Source: RGEC01 sp964626685
GTDB taxonomy: Bacteria; Bacteroidota; Bacteroidia; NS11-12g; UBA955
Direction of reading: 5' to 3'
Assembly: GCA_964626685.1 (NCBI GenBank)
Contig: CAZVJY010000006.1
Span: 62,001-126,000 of the forward strand
Length of the DNA: 64,000 nt
The position numbers and the translations under genes were made by a program. Positions within the stretch are counted from its first letter, which is position 1; every line of letters begins with the position of its first letter. The notes under the pieces were generated by a model. That model was not told the DNA's origin. It worked only from the letters and a program-made list of their open reading frames with translations, and ran no database searches. Below are positions 51,268 through 59,013 of the stretch, one piece after another.

Positions 51268-52422
51268 ATGGAAACTTCTTTGAATCTGACATCCAAAATG
51301 CCTGGTACGGGCACGACGATTTTTTCAGTTATGTCGGCACTGGCAAATGAACACGGGGCTGTCAACCTAGCGCAGGGCTTTCCTGATTTTAGCTGTCCTG
51401 AAGAACTCATTAACCGCGTAGATTATCAAATGCGGCAGGGGAGAAATCAGTATGCGCCTATGCCGGGCGTGCCGGAGTTAAGAAAAAAGATATCGGAGAA
51501 AACACTGAAATGCTACGGAACAGAATACGACTGGCAAAGCGAAATTACGGTGGTAGGTGGAGCTACACTCGCCCTTTTCTGTGCCATTAGTGCTGTTGTT
51601 AAGGAAAACGATGAGGTGATTATTATTGAACCTGCTTATGACAGCTATATTCCCGCCATTACATTGAACGGCGGTAAGCCGGTTTTCAGCAAACTCAAGT
51701 ATCCCAATTATCAAATAGACTGGCAGGAAATTAAAAAACTGATCAATTTCCGTACCCGTGCCATCATGATTAACTCGCCCCACAATCCTTGCGGAACCGT
51801 TATGTCGGCGGAGGATATGAGGCAGCTTGAGCGGCTCACAGAGAATACAGATATTGTGGTTATCAGCGATGAGGTTTATGAGCATATTCTGTTTGACGGG
51901 CTGAAACACCAGAGCGCATGCATGTTTCCGGGCCTGGCATCACGCAGTTTTATAGTTTCTTCCTTTGGGAAAACCTATCACAATACGGGCTGGAAGATGG
52001 GATATGTGCTGGCTCCGGAAAAACTGACCGCAGAATTCAGAAAAATATACCAGTATGTTGCATTCAGTACCAGTACACCTGTTCAATATGCCTATGCCGA
52101 TTTTTTGGACAACGATGGTCATTACCTGGCGCTGTCTTCTTTCTACCAGCAAAAACGCGATTATTTTCGTGATCTGGTAAGAGAATCGCGGTTTAAAATA
52201 CTTTCGTGTTCAGGATCCTATTTTCAATTGCTGGGTTACGATAAGATAAGCAAAGAGCATGATTACGATTTTGCGGTGAGGCTCACGAAAGAGGAGAAAA
52301 TTGCCGGTGTTCCGGTAAGTGTTTTTTACCACGATAAGACGGATAACAGAGTGCTGCGTTTCTGTTTTGCAAAAAATGAAGATACCCTAAAAAAGGCCGC
52401 AGAAATTTTATGCAGACTTTAA
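51268..52422 (+). CDS. PLP-dependent aminotransferase, methionine/kynurenine type (YbdL-like)
   Basis: 384 residues, fold type I aminotransferase of class I/II. Conserved blocks: NLAQGFPDFSCPEEL, GGATLALFCAISAV, SPHNPCGTVMSAEDM, VISDEVYEHI and the PLP lysine in SSFGKTYHNTGWKMGY near residue 235. The start and the LAQGFPDF block match the YbdL/KAT group that prefers methionine. It overlaps the following omega-amidase gene by 13 bases; together they would transaminate methionine with glutamine and hydrolyse the alpha-ketoglutaramate formed, a methionine-salvage pairing. Confidence 0.9.
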   Translation: METSLNLTSKMPGTGTTIFSVMSALANEHGAVNLAQGFPDFSCPEELINRVDYQMRQGRNQYAPMPGVPELRKKISEKTLKCYGTEYDWQSEITVVGGATLALFCAISAVVKENDEVIIIEPAYDSYIPAITLNGGKPVFSKLKYPNYQIDWQEIKKLINFRTRAIMINSPHNPCGTVMSAEDMRQLERLTENTDIVVISDEVYEHILFDGLKHQSACMFPGLASRSFIVSSFGKTYHNTGWKMGYVLAPEKLTAEFRKIYQYVAFSTSTPVQYAYADFLDNDGHYLALSSFYQQKRDYFRDLVRESRFKILSCSGSYFQLLGYDKISKEHDYDFAVRLTKEEKIAGVPVSVFYHDKTDNRVLRFCFAKNEDTLKKAAEILCRL

Positions 52423-53177
52423 ATATACGGGCGGTACAGTCGGATATTGTTTGGGAAAATCCGAAAGAAAATCTTGAAAAACTATCCGCTTTGCTAAAGA
52501 ATGCCCAAAAAGACGAACTGGTGGTTTTACCGGAAATGTTTGCTACCGGATTCAGCATGAATACAGAGAAAACAGCCCAGTCCATGAATGGAGAAATTGT
52601 GTCATGGATGAAGGAAAATAGCTTTGATAAAATGGTCTGCGGCACGGTAGCAATTGAAGAAGATGGAAAATACTACAACCGTTTTATCGCGAGTTACGGA
52701 GGTGAAATTGTATGCCAGTATGATAAACGACATTTATTCAGCTATGCAGGAGAAGATAAATATTTCACACCGGGTAAGACTGCTGCAGTGTTTGACTTTC
52801 AAGGCTGGAAGATAAAGCCATTGATTTGCTATGACCTGCGTTTTCCCGTTTGGTGCCGAAACAAAGAGCAAGCAGATTTAATGCTGTTCTGCGCAAACTG
52901 GCCTGAAGTAAGAATTCAGGCATGGAAAGCCTTGCTGACGGCAAGAGCAATCGAGAATCAGTGTTACGTGCTGGGTGTAAACAGGGTAGGTGCTGATGGT
53001 AAATACAAGCAGCATAACGGTCAAACCCAGCTTAATGATCCTAGTGGTATTATTTTAAGCCCAAATGCTGATGTCGAGGCTTGTTATAGGCTATCAGCAC
53101 AGAAAGCGACTATTGAATCAGTCAGGAATGAATTTCCATTTCTGACTGATTCTGATACATTTCAAATTACAGTGTAA
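52410..53177 (+). CDS. Omega-amidase, nitrilase superfamily (YafV-like)
   Basis: 255 residues. The nitrilase Glu-Lys-Cys triad is visible: VVLPEMFATGFS near residue 42, KRHLFSYAGE near 110, and LICYDLRFPVWCR near 145. The start AVQSDIVWENPKENL is typical of YafV-type omega-amidases, which hydrolyse 2-oxoglutaramate and 2-oxosuccinamate. Overlap with the aminotransferase implies coupled translation. The 3' end contains a perfect 11-base inverted repeat (53115-53152). Confidence 0.9.
   Translation: MQTLNIRAVQSDIVWENPKENLEKLSALLKNAQKDELVVLPEMFATGFSMNTEKTAQSMNGEIVSWMKENSFDKMVCGTVAIEEDGKYYNRFIASYGGEIVCQYDKRHLFSYAGEDKYFTPGKTAAVFDFQGWKIKPLICYDLRFPVWCRNKEQADLMLFCANWPEVRIQAWKALLTARAIENQCYVLGVNRVGADGKYKQHNGQTQLNDPSGIILSPNADVEACYRLSAQKATIESVRNEFPFLTDSDTFQITV
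53115..53152. repeat. 11-base inverted repeat in the 3' end of the omega-amidase gene
   Basis: GAATCAGTCAG (53115-53125) and CTGACTGATTC (53142-53152) are perfect complements with a 16-base loop; they lie within the coding region, 25 bases before the stop. No T run follows, so it is more likely an mRNA-end hairpin than a terminator. Confidence 0.6.
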
Positions 53178-53192
53178 GAAATTGTGCCACAA

Positions 53193-53411
53193 TTACTGGT
53201 AATCGTAAAGCAAGTCACAAAGCTTAACATCCAGTATAGAACACACTTTTTTCATGCGATCAACTGTCATTTTTTCTGGCATTTTTTCACACAGAGAATA
53301 CGATTGTTGGGTGATGTGCAGTTTTTTTGCAATGTACTCCTGACTAAATCCCCGCGTTGCGCGAATGGATCTTATTTTTTCAGAAAGAGTAGGCTTGTTG
53401 CTTGCTTTCAT
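53193..53411 (-). CDS. XRE-family helix-turn-helix regulator
   Basis: 72 residues, almost entirely one HTH_3 domain: SEKIRSIRATRGFSQEYIAK (helices 1-2), KLHITQQSYSLCE (recognition helix) and DRMKKVCSILDVKLCDLLY (helices 4-5). Minimal length with no partner domain, so it probably acts as a dimer. It is convergent with the omega-amidase gene (15-base gap). Two direct repeats TCACAATAC lie 31 and 56 bases upstream of its start and may be its own operator. Target genes are unknown. Confidence 0.85.
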   Translation of the reverse strand: MKASNKPTLSEKIRSIRATRGFSQEYIAKKLHITQQSYSLCEKMPEKMTVDRMKKVCSILDVKLCDLLYDYQ

Positions 53412-53441
53412 TATTTTTTATTTTGCGTTGCAAAGTAAATA

Positions 53442-53475
53442 TCACAATACAAGTTCAGATAGTACTTCACAATAC
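53442..53475. promoter_or_regulatory. Paired direct repeats upstream of the XRE regulator
   Basis: TCACAATAC occurs at 53442-53450 and 53467-53475, 25 bases apart, flanking the promoter region of the minus-strand regulator (near-consensus TACTTTG at about 53431-53437). Autoregulation by the 72-residue XRE protein is inferred. Confidence 0.4.
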
Positions 53476-53621
53476 TTTATTGTTTAGTTTAGATTTGTCT
53501 AATTAAAAGTATGAAAACCAATCACGTAAAAGGTTTTATAGTGAAATCTTATACGAATATAGCGTGTTAATTTAATAATCCAAAACCAGCTTAAATGATA
53601 AATGTCACTTTAAAATAAAGG

Positions 53622-54738
53622 TTAGTCAATTACGATGCCGCCTTTTTTTACTTCACCACCGGCTGCCAAAAGCAAATAACTCTTAATAAAAGGCCATAAA
53701 TCACCATCCATTACATTTTGGATATTGCTGGTTTCTTCACCGGTTCGCACATCTTTCACCAGTTTGTAGGGGTGAAAAACATAGTTGCGTATTTGTGAGC
53801 CCCATTCTATTTTCATCTTGGAGTCTTCAATGGCAGCCCTTGCAGCGTTTCGTTTTTGTATTTCCAGCTCATACAAACGGCTTTTTAGCATTTGCATAGC
53901 CCTTTCTCTGTTAGCCAGCTGGCTTCTTTCCACCTGACAAACAACAACGATACCAGTTGGGATGTGGGTAAGCTGTACCTTGGTTTCTACTTTGTTTACG
54001 TTCTGTCCGCCTGCACCACCGCTTCGGCTGGTTTGCAGTTCCACATCAGCCGGTTTGATGTCGATTTCAATAGTGTCGTCGGCCATAGGATAAACATACA
54101 CACTGGCAAAAGAAGTGTGCCTGCGCGCGTTGCTGTCGAAAGGAGAGATACGCACCATGCGGTGTACCCCATTTTCCCCTTTTAGGTAACCAAAGGCAAA
54201 TGAACCGTCAATTTCAAGGCTTACGCTTTTTATGCCGGCAACCTCGCCGTCAGTCCTTTCCAGTTCTGAAACCTTAAAACCATTTTTCTCGGCCCACATA
54301 AGGTACATACGCATCAGTATATCAGCCCAGTCGCAACTTTCTGTGCCACCGGCGCCGGCGTTGATTTCCAGCACACAGCCCAAATGGTCTTCCTCACTTT
54401 GAAGCATATTGCGGAATTCCAGGTCTTCCACTGTCTGACAAAGCTGGACATATTGTTTGTCAATTTCCTCGGAAGTGGCTTCACCGGCTTCGGCAAATTC
54501 TACCAGTATATCCAGGTCATCGAGGCCGGAAGTACAGCTTGCATAAGCATCTGTCCAGCTTTTCTTTTCTTTAAGCTTTTTAAGGTGTGCCTCGGCTTTT
54601 TTGGGATCATCCCAGAATTTGGGATCCAGTGTGCGTTCTTCTGCGTCGGCGATTTCGGCTATCTTTCTATCGATGTCAAAGATACCTCCTCAGGGCTTCT
54701 ACACGGCCCCTTATATCTTTATGCTGATCAGTGTTCAT
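53622..54738 (-). CDS. prfB: Peptide chain release factor 2, with programmed +1 frameshift
   Basis: A 20-codon first frame (MNTDQHKDIRGRVEALRRYL, ATG at 54738) ends in TGA at 54678-54676; slipping +1 on CTT-TGA-C continues at GAC (54677) for 351 more residues, giving 371, the normal RF2 length. RF2 hallmarks: SPF stop-recognition motif in RISPFDSNARR and the GGQ motif in RSGGAGGQNVNKVETKV. RF2 reads UGA and UAA, so the in-frame UGA makes synthesis self-limiting. A perfect -7 box TATATTTG (54743-54750, minus strand) ends four bases before the ATG. A shorter reading beginning at 54431 would lack the N-terminal domain. Confidence 0.96.
54675..54690 (-). promoter_or_regulatory. prfB recoding site: internal SD, CTT slip codon, TGA stop
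   Basis: On the minus strand AGGAGG (54690-54685), TAT, CTT (54681-54679), TGA (54678-54676), C: the same order and spacing as the E. coli RF2 site. Anti-SD pairing three bases before the slip codon is required for the shift. Confidence 0.95.
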
Positions 54739-54768
54739 ACCGCAAATATAGGGCAATTCAGGCATTTT

Positions 54769-56094
54769 TTATGCTGCGCTTTCCGGTCCCACCGCTTTCT
54801 GGTAGACAGCAAGACAGCGTTTTCGGGCTACTTCGTGTTCAATAACAGGCCTTGCATACTGTAGCGAATTCCATTCAGGAACCCACTGCTTTATGTATTT
54901 GCACTCCGGATCAAACTTAACAGTTTGCAGGTGCGGATTAAAGACCCGGAAATAAGGCGCCGCATCTACACCAGATCCGGCAGCCCACTGCCAGCCGCCA
55001 TTGTTGCTGGCCAGTTCAAAATCCAGAAGATGACGGGCAAACCAGGCTTCACCCCAACGCCAGTCTATCAGCAAATGTTTGGTAAGAAAACTCGCCACAA
55101 TCATTCTCACCCGGTTGTGCATAAACCCGGTAGCCAGCAGTTCGCGCATGCCTGCATCCACAATGGGATAGCCAGTTTGGCCCTTGCACCATTTATCAAA
55201 ATCATCATGATTGTTACGCCACTCAATGCGGTCGTACTTAGGTTTAAACGCCTCATTTACCACTTTTGGGAAATGCCAGAGTATTTGCATGTAAAATTCA
55301 CGCCAGATGAGCTCATTGAGGTATTTCTCAGACAATTTCATGGCTGTTTGCGTAAGCTTGCGAACGCTGATAGTGCCAAAACGCAAGTGCACGCTCATGC
55401 GTGTTGTGCCGCGCACAGATGGAATGTCCCGCTGCTCGGCATAGGCTTTTATAATTCCTTCGTCCGGTGTGTTTTCGGGAAAATCAAAAACGGTTTCTTC
55501 GAATCCCATTTCCGGAAGTGTAGGCATAGGGTTGGATTTTTCCTGTAAAAAGTACTTCGAAAGCGATTCGGATGCATAAGGGTTCAGCATTTCAGGTCTG
55601 AATTGTGCTTTCCATCGTTTACTGTAAGGTGTGTAAACCGTGTAGGGCAGTCCATCATCCTTCACCACTTCTGCACATTCAAAAATTACCTGATCCTTAC
55701 ACTGATGAAAACCAATTCCATGTGTTTGGCAAATGACTTTGATTCTTTCATCACGCTGCAGCGCATAGGGTTCATAGTCCCTGTTAGAATAGATTTTTTC
55801 GATGTTTCCGGCCTTCAGTAAGTTAGTCCATATCATTTCCGGATTTCCGTAATAAACCCACAGATCACTTCCATGCGACTGCAGTTTTTGTTTGATTCCT
55901 GCCAGTGTTTGGTAAATGAACAATACCCTTCTGTCTTTTGGGTTATCGAGTTTGTCCAAAATTTCTTTGTCAAAGATAAAGATGGGTTTTACTGGTATTC
56001 CACTGTGCAGCGCCTGAAAAAGACCATGGTTGTCGTCCAGTCTTAGGTCTCGCCTGAACCAGAAAATATTATGCTTTGGAGTGGAAGATGTCAT
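54769..56094 (-). CDS. phrB: Deoxyribodipyrimidine photolyase
   Basis: 441 residues. N-terminal antenna domain starting IFWFRRDLRLDDNHGLFQAL; C-terminal FAD domain with GTTRMSVHLRFGTISVR, IWREFYMQILW, TGYPIVDAGMRELLATGFMH and WQWAAGSGVDAAPYFRVFNP, all hallmarks of class I CPD photolyases (tryptophans for electron transfer are in place). It splits UV-induced cyclobutane pyrimidine dimers using blue light. It overlaps the upstream TIGR01777 gene by 26 bases and is divergent, through it, from a B12-type light-sensing regulator. Confidence 0.93.
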   Translation of the reverse strand: MTSSTPKHNIFWFRRDLRLDDNHGLFQALHSGIPVKPIFIFDKEILDKLDNPKDRRVLFIYQTLAGIKQKLQSHGSDLWVYYGNPEMIWTNLLKAGNIEKIYSNRDYEPYALQRDERIKVICQTHGIGFHQCKDQVIFECAEVVKDDGLPYTVYTPYSKRWKAQFRPEMLNPYASESLSKYFLQEKSNPMPTLPEMGFEETVFDFPENTPDEGIIKAYAEQRDIPSVRGTTRMSVHLRFGTISVRKLTQTAMKLSEKYLNELIWREFYMQILWHFPKVVNEAFKPKYDRIEWRNNHDDFDKWCKGQTGYPIVDAGMRELLATGFMHNRVRMIVASFLTKHLLIDWRWGEAWFARHLLDFELASNNGGWQWAAGSGVDAAPYFRVFNPHLQTVKFDPECKYIKQWVPEWNSLQYARPVIEHEVARKRCLAVYQKAVGPESAA

Positions 56095-56977
56095 TAAGTG
56101 CTGATTTTAGGGTTGGGTATTGGTAACGAAAACCGGCCGTTAAAAGTTTTTCTGAACTGACCTGCTGATTAATACAAGCCAGGGTGCCCATTTCTCCCAG
56201 CATGAGTCTTAACAGGAAACAGGGTACATTGGGATGCAGGGATTTTTTTTGTCTTGCAGTATCTATTTCATTAACCAATTCCCGCATGTTTACCACTTCA
56301 GGTGATACGGCGTTCCAAACGCCCGATCCTTTTTGATCAAACAAAAAGCGGTATACACGGCATAAATCATCCGCGTGAACCCAACTTAGTTTGTTATTGG
56401 GATGTCCTGTAGTTGGTATTATGCGGAAAAACGCCGTTTGAAGCATTTTTACCAGAAATCCTTCACTGGCGGAAAGAACCACCGGTGTTCTTACAAGATG
56501 GATATTACAGCCTGCTTCTCGCCATTGCTGCGCTACTGCCTCCCATGCTACACATACTTTGGCAAGAAAATGATTGCCGGGATGGTCGCTTTCGGTAAAC
56601 GAATGCTCAGATGGATTGGGATAGTAATCTGTGCCTGAAGCCGAGATATACGTTTTGGGCAGGTTGCCTTGTTCATTTAGTTTCCTAAACAAAAACTGCG
56701 ATGTTTCTGTTCGGCTTTCCATGATTTCCTTTTTGTATCGGCTATTCCACCGTTTTGCTCCTACATTTGCCCCTGCAAGATGGATGACGATATCGATGTC
56801 TTGTGTAAGATTTGTTGGGAATATGCCCTTTTTTATGTTCCAAAAAAAAACTTTTTGTTGAACATTTTGTTTAATCTCGGAAGTGGTTAAAATACTTACA
56901 TCCATGCCTTCCTGCTTTAACATGGGTACCAGTCTCTTTCCGAGCATGCCGGTGGCTCCGGTAATTAAAATGTTCAT
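56069..56977 (-). CDS. TIGR01777-family SDR oxidoreductase (epimerase-like)
   Basis: 302 residues: NAD(P)-binding start MNILITGATGMLGKRLVPML, then VIHLAGANVGAKRWNSRYKK and the C-terminal DUF1731 segment ending GFRYQYPTLKSALNDI, the defining architecture of TIGR01777 (SulA/YfcH-like) proteins. Enzymatic function is unknown. In Bacteroidota these genes often sit by photolyases and B12-dependent MerR regulators. It starts six bases from the divergent regulator gene, so its promoter must lie inside that gene; CATATTTG on the minus strand about 40 bases upstream is a candidate -7 box. Confidence 0.88.
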   Translation of the reverse strand: MNILITGATGMLGKRLVPMLKQEGMDVSILTTSEIKQNVQQKVFFWNIKKGIFPTNLTQDIDIVIHLAGANVGAKRWNSRYKKEIMESRTETSQFLFRKLNEQGNLPKTYISASGTDYYPNPSEHSFTESDHPGNHFLAKVCVAWEAVAQQWREAGCNIHLVRTPVVLSASEGFLVKMLQTAFFRIIPTTGHPNNKLSWVHADDLCRVYRFLFDQKGSGVWNAVSPEVVNMRELVNEIDTARQKKSLHPNVPCFLLRLMLGEMGTLACINQQVSSEKLLTAGFRYQYPTLKSALNDIFHSKA

Positions 56978-56983
56978 ACAACA

Positions 56984-57949
56984 ATGAGTGCTAAAGAAAC
57001 AAACAACAGTTCAAATATGTTCGATCCCCGCAAATCAAAAAAGGATTTCAGGGATAAATATTTCATCAAAGATATCGAGAATATAACCGGTATCAAGGCT
57101 TATACCATCAGAATCTGGGAGCAGCGGTATGATATGCTGACACCGAAGCGAACAGATACCAACATCCGCTATTACGAAGAGGATGACCTGAAATATTTAA
57201 TGAATGTGAGTATTCTAAATGCCAATGGCTTTAAAATTAGCAAGATAGCCAAAATGAGCAGGGAAGAGGTTCAGCGCCAAACGCTGGCAATCAGTGAGGG
57301 AAGCAGCAAATATGAAAATCAGATACAGGCTCTCACTACAGCCATGCTCTCATTCGATGAAAAAGAGTTTAACAAAATTCTGAGCATCAGTATTTTGAAG
57401 GTAGGCATGGAAGAAACCGTAACCCAGATAATATTTCCTTTCATGCAGCATGTTGGTGTTCTGTGGCTCAGTGGCAGTATTCACGTAGCCCATGAGCATT
57501 TTATCACAAACATCATACGGCAGCGCATGTATGTGTCGCTGGATCAGGTTAATTCCACACCGTCTCCGTTTTCAAAAAAGTTCCTGCTTTTTGTACCCAA
57601 TGGCGAAAATCACGATTTGAGTCTGCTTTTTGCAGCATACATCCTTAAAACAAAGGGTCAGCAGGTTATTTATCTTGGTACATCCACACCACTGGAAGAT
57701 CTGAACAAGGTTTTCAAACTACACCGTCCGGATGCCGTTTTTTGCGCCATCACCGGCAGCAATTCACCGGTTCCCATTCAGGTTTATGTTCATAGCTTAC
57801 AACGCACATTTCCCGGAACTCCTGTTTTGCTTACCGGAAAACAGGTTATTCGCCGCCGCGACCTGAAGCTGCCTCCGGGTATACGCGTTGTTGCTTCTCC
57901 CTTTGAATTTAATGAAGCGATAGAGGAAATCACAGGTCAAAACGGCTGA
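56984..57949 (+). CDS. MerR-family B12-dependent light sensor, CarH/LitR type
   Basis: 321 residues. MerR winged-helix domain at about 25-95 (FIKDIENITGIKAYTIRIWE, then RRTDTNIRYYEEDDL-type wing); B12-binding helical domain at about 110-190 with the CarH hallmark W-x9-E-H (W161, E171, H172, in VAHEHFITN); Rossmann-like B12 domain at about 195-300 with the lower-ligand His210 in GENHDLS, where the family shows D/E-x-H-x-x-G. CarH-type proteins bind adenosylcobalamin, repress as tetramers in the dark, and release DNA when light breaks the Co-C bond. Divergent from the epimerase and photolyase genes. Confidence 0.88.
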   Translation: MSAKETNNSSNMFDPRKSKKDFRDKYFIKDIENITGIKAYTIRIWEQRYDMLTPKRTDTNIRYYEEDDLKYLMNVSILNANGFKISKIAKMSREEVQRQTLAISEGSSKYENQIQALTTAMLSFDEKEFNKILSISILKVGMEETVTQIIFPFMQHVGVLWLSGSIHVAHEHFITNIIRQRMYVSLDQVNSTPSPFSKKFLLFVPNGENHDLSLLFAAYILKTKGQQVIYLGTSTPLEDLNKVFKLHRPDAVFCAITGSNSPVPIQVYVHSLQRTFPGTPVLLTGKQVIRRRDLKLPPGIRVVASPFEFNEAIEEITGQNG

Positions 57950-59009
57950 TATCCACATCCGAATGCACTGGTTTGCCGGTGCACAGAAAATCAGCCATCA
58001 TGGGAGAAAGCCAGGGGATAAGGCTACTGCCTTTGCTGCCCAATCCATTATAAACAAAGAGTCCTGTTTCTTTGGAGTGTTCTCCCAGATATGGTCTGCG
58101 TCCTTCTACGGTAGGTCTTACTCCGCGGCGGTGATGCATTAAGGTAAATGGGATAGTGGTCCAGGAGCGTATTTGAAGCATCATTTTTTCAGCATCTTCA
58201 GAAACCGGTGTTGTTTCTAGACTCCCTTTGTGAAAGGTGCTTCCCGCGAGCCAGTTGCCGTTGCCATCAGGCACAAGCCAACTTCTGTTTTTATAAAGTG
58301 CTTTTGGCAAACTTTTGTCAAATCTGAGGGTTAAAATGTCACCGGCGGTGGGGTGGAAATGCAATTTGTTAAACCATGGATTTTCCAACACCCCAATTCC
58401 TTCGCAGAAAACAACCCCATTTACGATGTGTTGGCCATACTGCCAGTGCTGATCTTGTCTCTTTAATGATGTATGATCAAACTTGCCGTGCTCAATGGTT
58501 GTTTTGTCTTTCAGCCATAGAAGTGCCGCGTTCAGGAATGCATTGGTATCCAGTCTAGCGCAATGGTGAATGGAATTGAAGCCGTACGGAATTTGAATTC
58601 CTGTAAGGTTATCCCCCCGGCTTGAGGGGGCAATCCAAGAGTTCATTTCGGGCGAATCAGCACGCTGCTGCCAAAAAGCAGCGGTGTCCGCGTTTGGGTG
58701 AATCTGAAATCCCTGCATGGATTGGTAGAAAGTGGCATTGAGTCTGGTTTCCCATTCCTGATACCACGGCTGAATAATAGGGAAAAGGGTTTCGCCCATC
58801 CAGGTAAGCCGAACGCCTTTGGGAACAATGGGATGGATAATGCCGGCTGCGACACGACTGCTGGAAGAAGCTTCCGGATTGTCGAGTAAAACAATTTTTT
58901 TGCCTCTCAAAACCAGTTCAATAGCCAGTGAAATACCGGCCAGTCCGCCTCCAACGATTATATAATCTGTTTTTTTTGCGCTCAAGCTGTAATTTGCAGC
59001 AAATTTCAA
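57930..59009 (-). CDS. FAD-dependent amino-acid oxidase-like protein (DadA/ThiO type)
   Basis: About 359 residues. FAD fold DYIIVGGGLAGISLAIELV, then SSRVAAGIIHPIVPKG near residue 50-65 and a C-terminal GLGSKGSSLIPWLSP that closes the FAD site, as in the DAO superfamily (glycine oxidase, D-amino-acid dehydrogenase, MnmC C-terminal domain). Substrate unknown. There is no ATG: TTG at 59009 or, better for family length, TTG at 58985 are the possible starts. The gene is divergent from the barrel protein with a 4-base gap and overlaps the regulator 3' end by 20 bases. Confidence 0.78.
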   Translation of the reverse strand: MKFAANYSLSAKKTDYIIVGGGLAGISLAIELVLRGKKIVLLDNPEASSSSRVAAGIIHPIVPKGVRLTWMGETLFPIIQPWYQEWETRLNATFYQSMQGFQIHPNADTAAFWQQRADSPEMNSWIAPSSRGDNLTGIQIPYGFNSIHHCARLDTNAFLNAALLWLKDKTTIEHGKFDHTSLKRQDQHWQYGQHIVNGVVFCEGIGVLENPWFNKLHFHPTAGDILTLRFDKSLPKALYKNRSWLVPDGNGNWLAGSTFHKGSLETTPVSEDAEKMMLQIRSWTTIPFTLMHHRRGVRPTVEGRRPYLGEHSKETGLFVYNGLGSKGSSLIPWLSPMMADFLCTGKPVHSDVDISRFDL

Positions 59010-59013
59010 CTAA

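Noticed and set aside
53622..54431. prfB as a shortened 269-codon gene starting at 54431
   Set aside because: The complete RF2 is recovered by a +1 shift at CTT-TGA-C, with a canonical internal SD and start at 54738.
54925..55548. Plus-strand open frame of 207 codons inside the photolyase gene
   Set aside because: Shadow of the phrB reading frame; the photolyase motifs on the minus strand are unmistakable.
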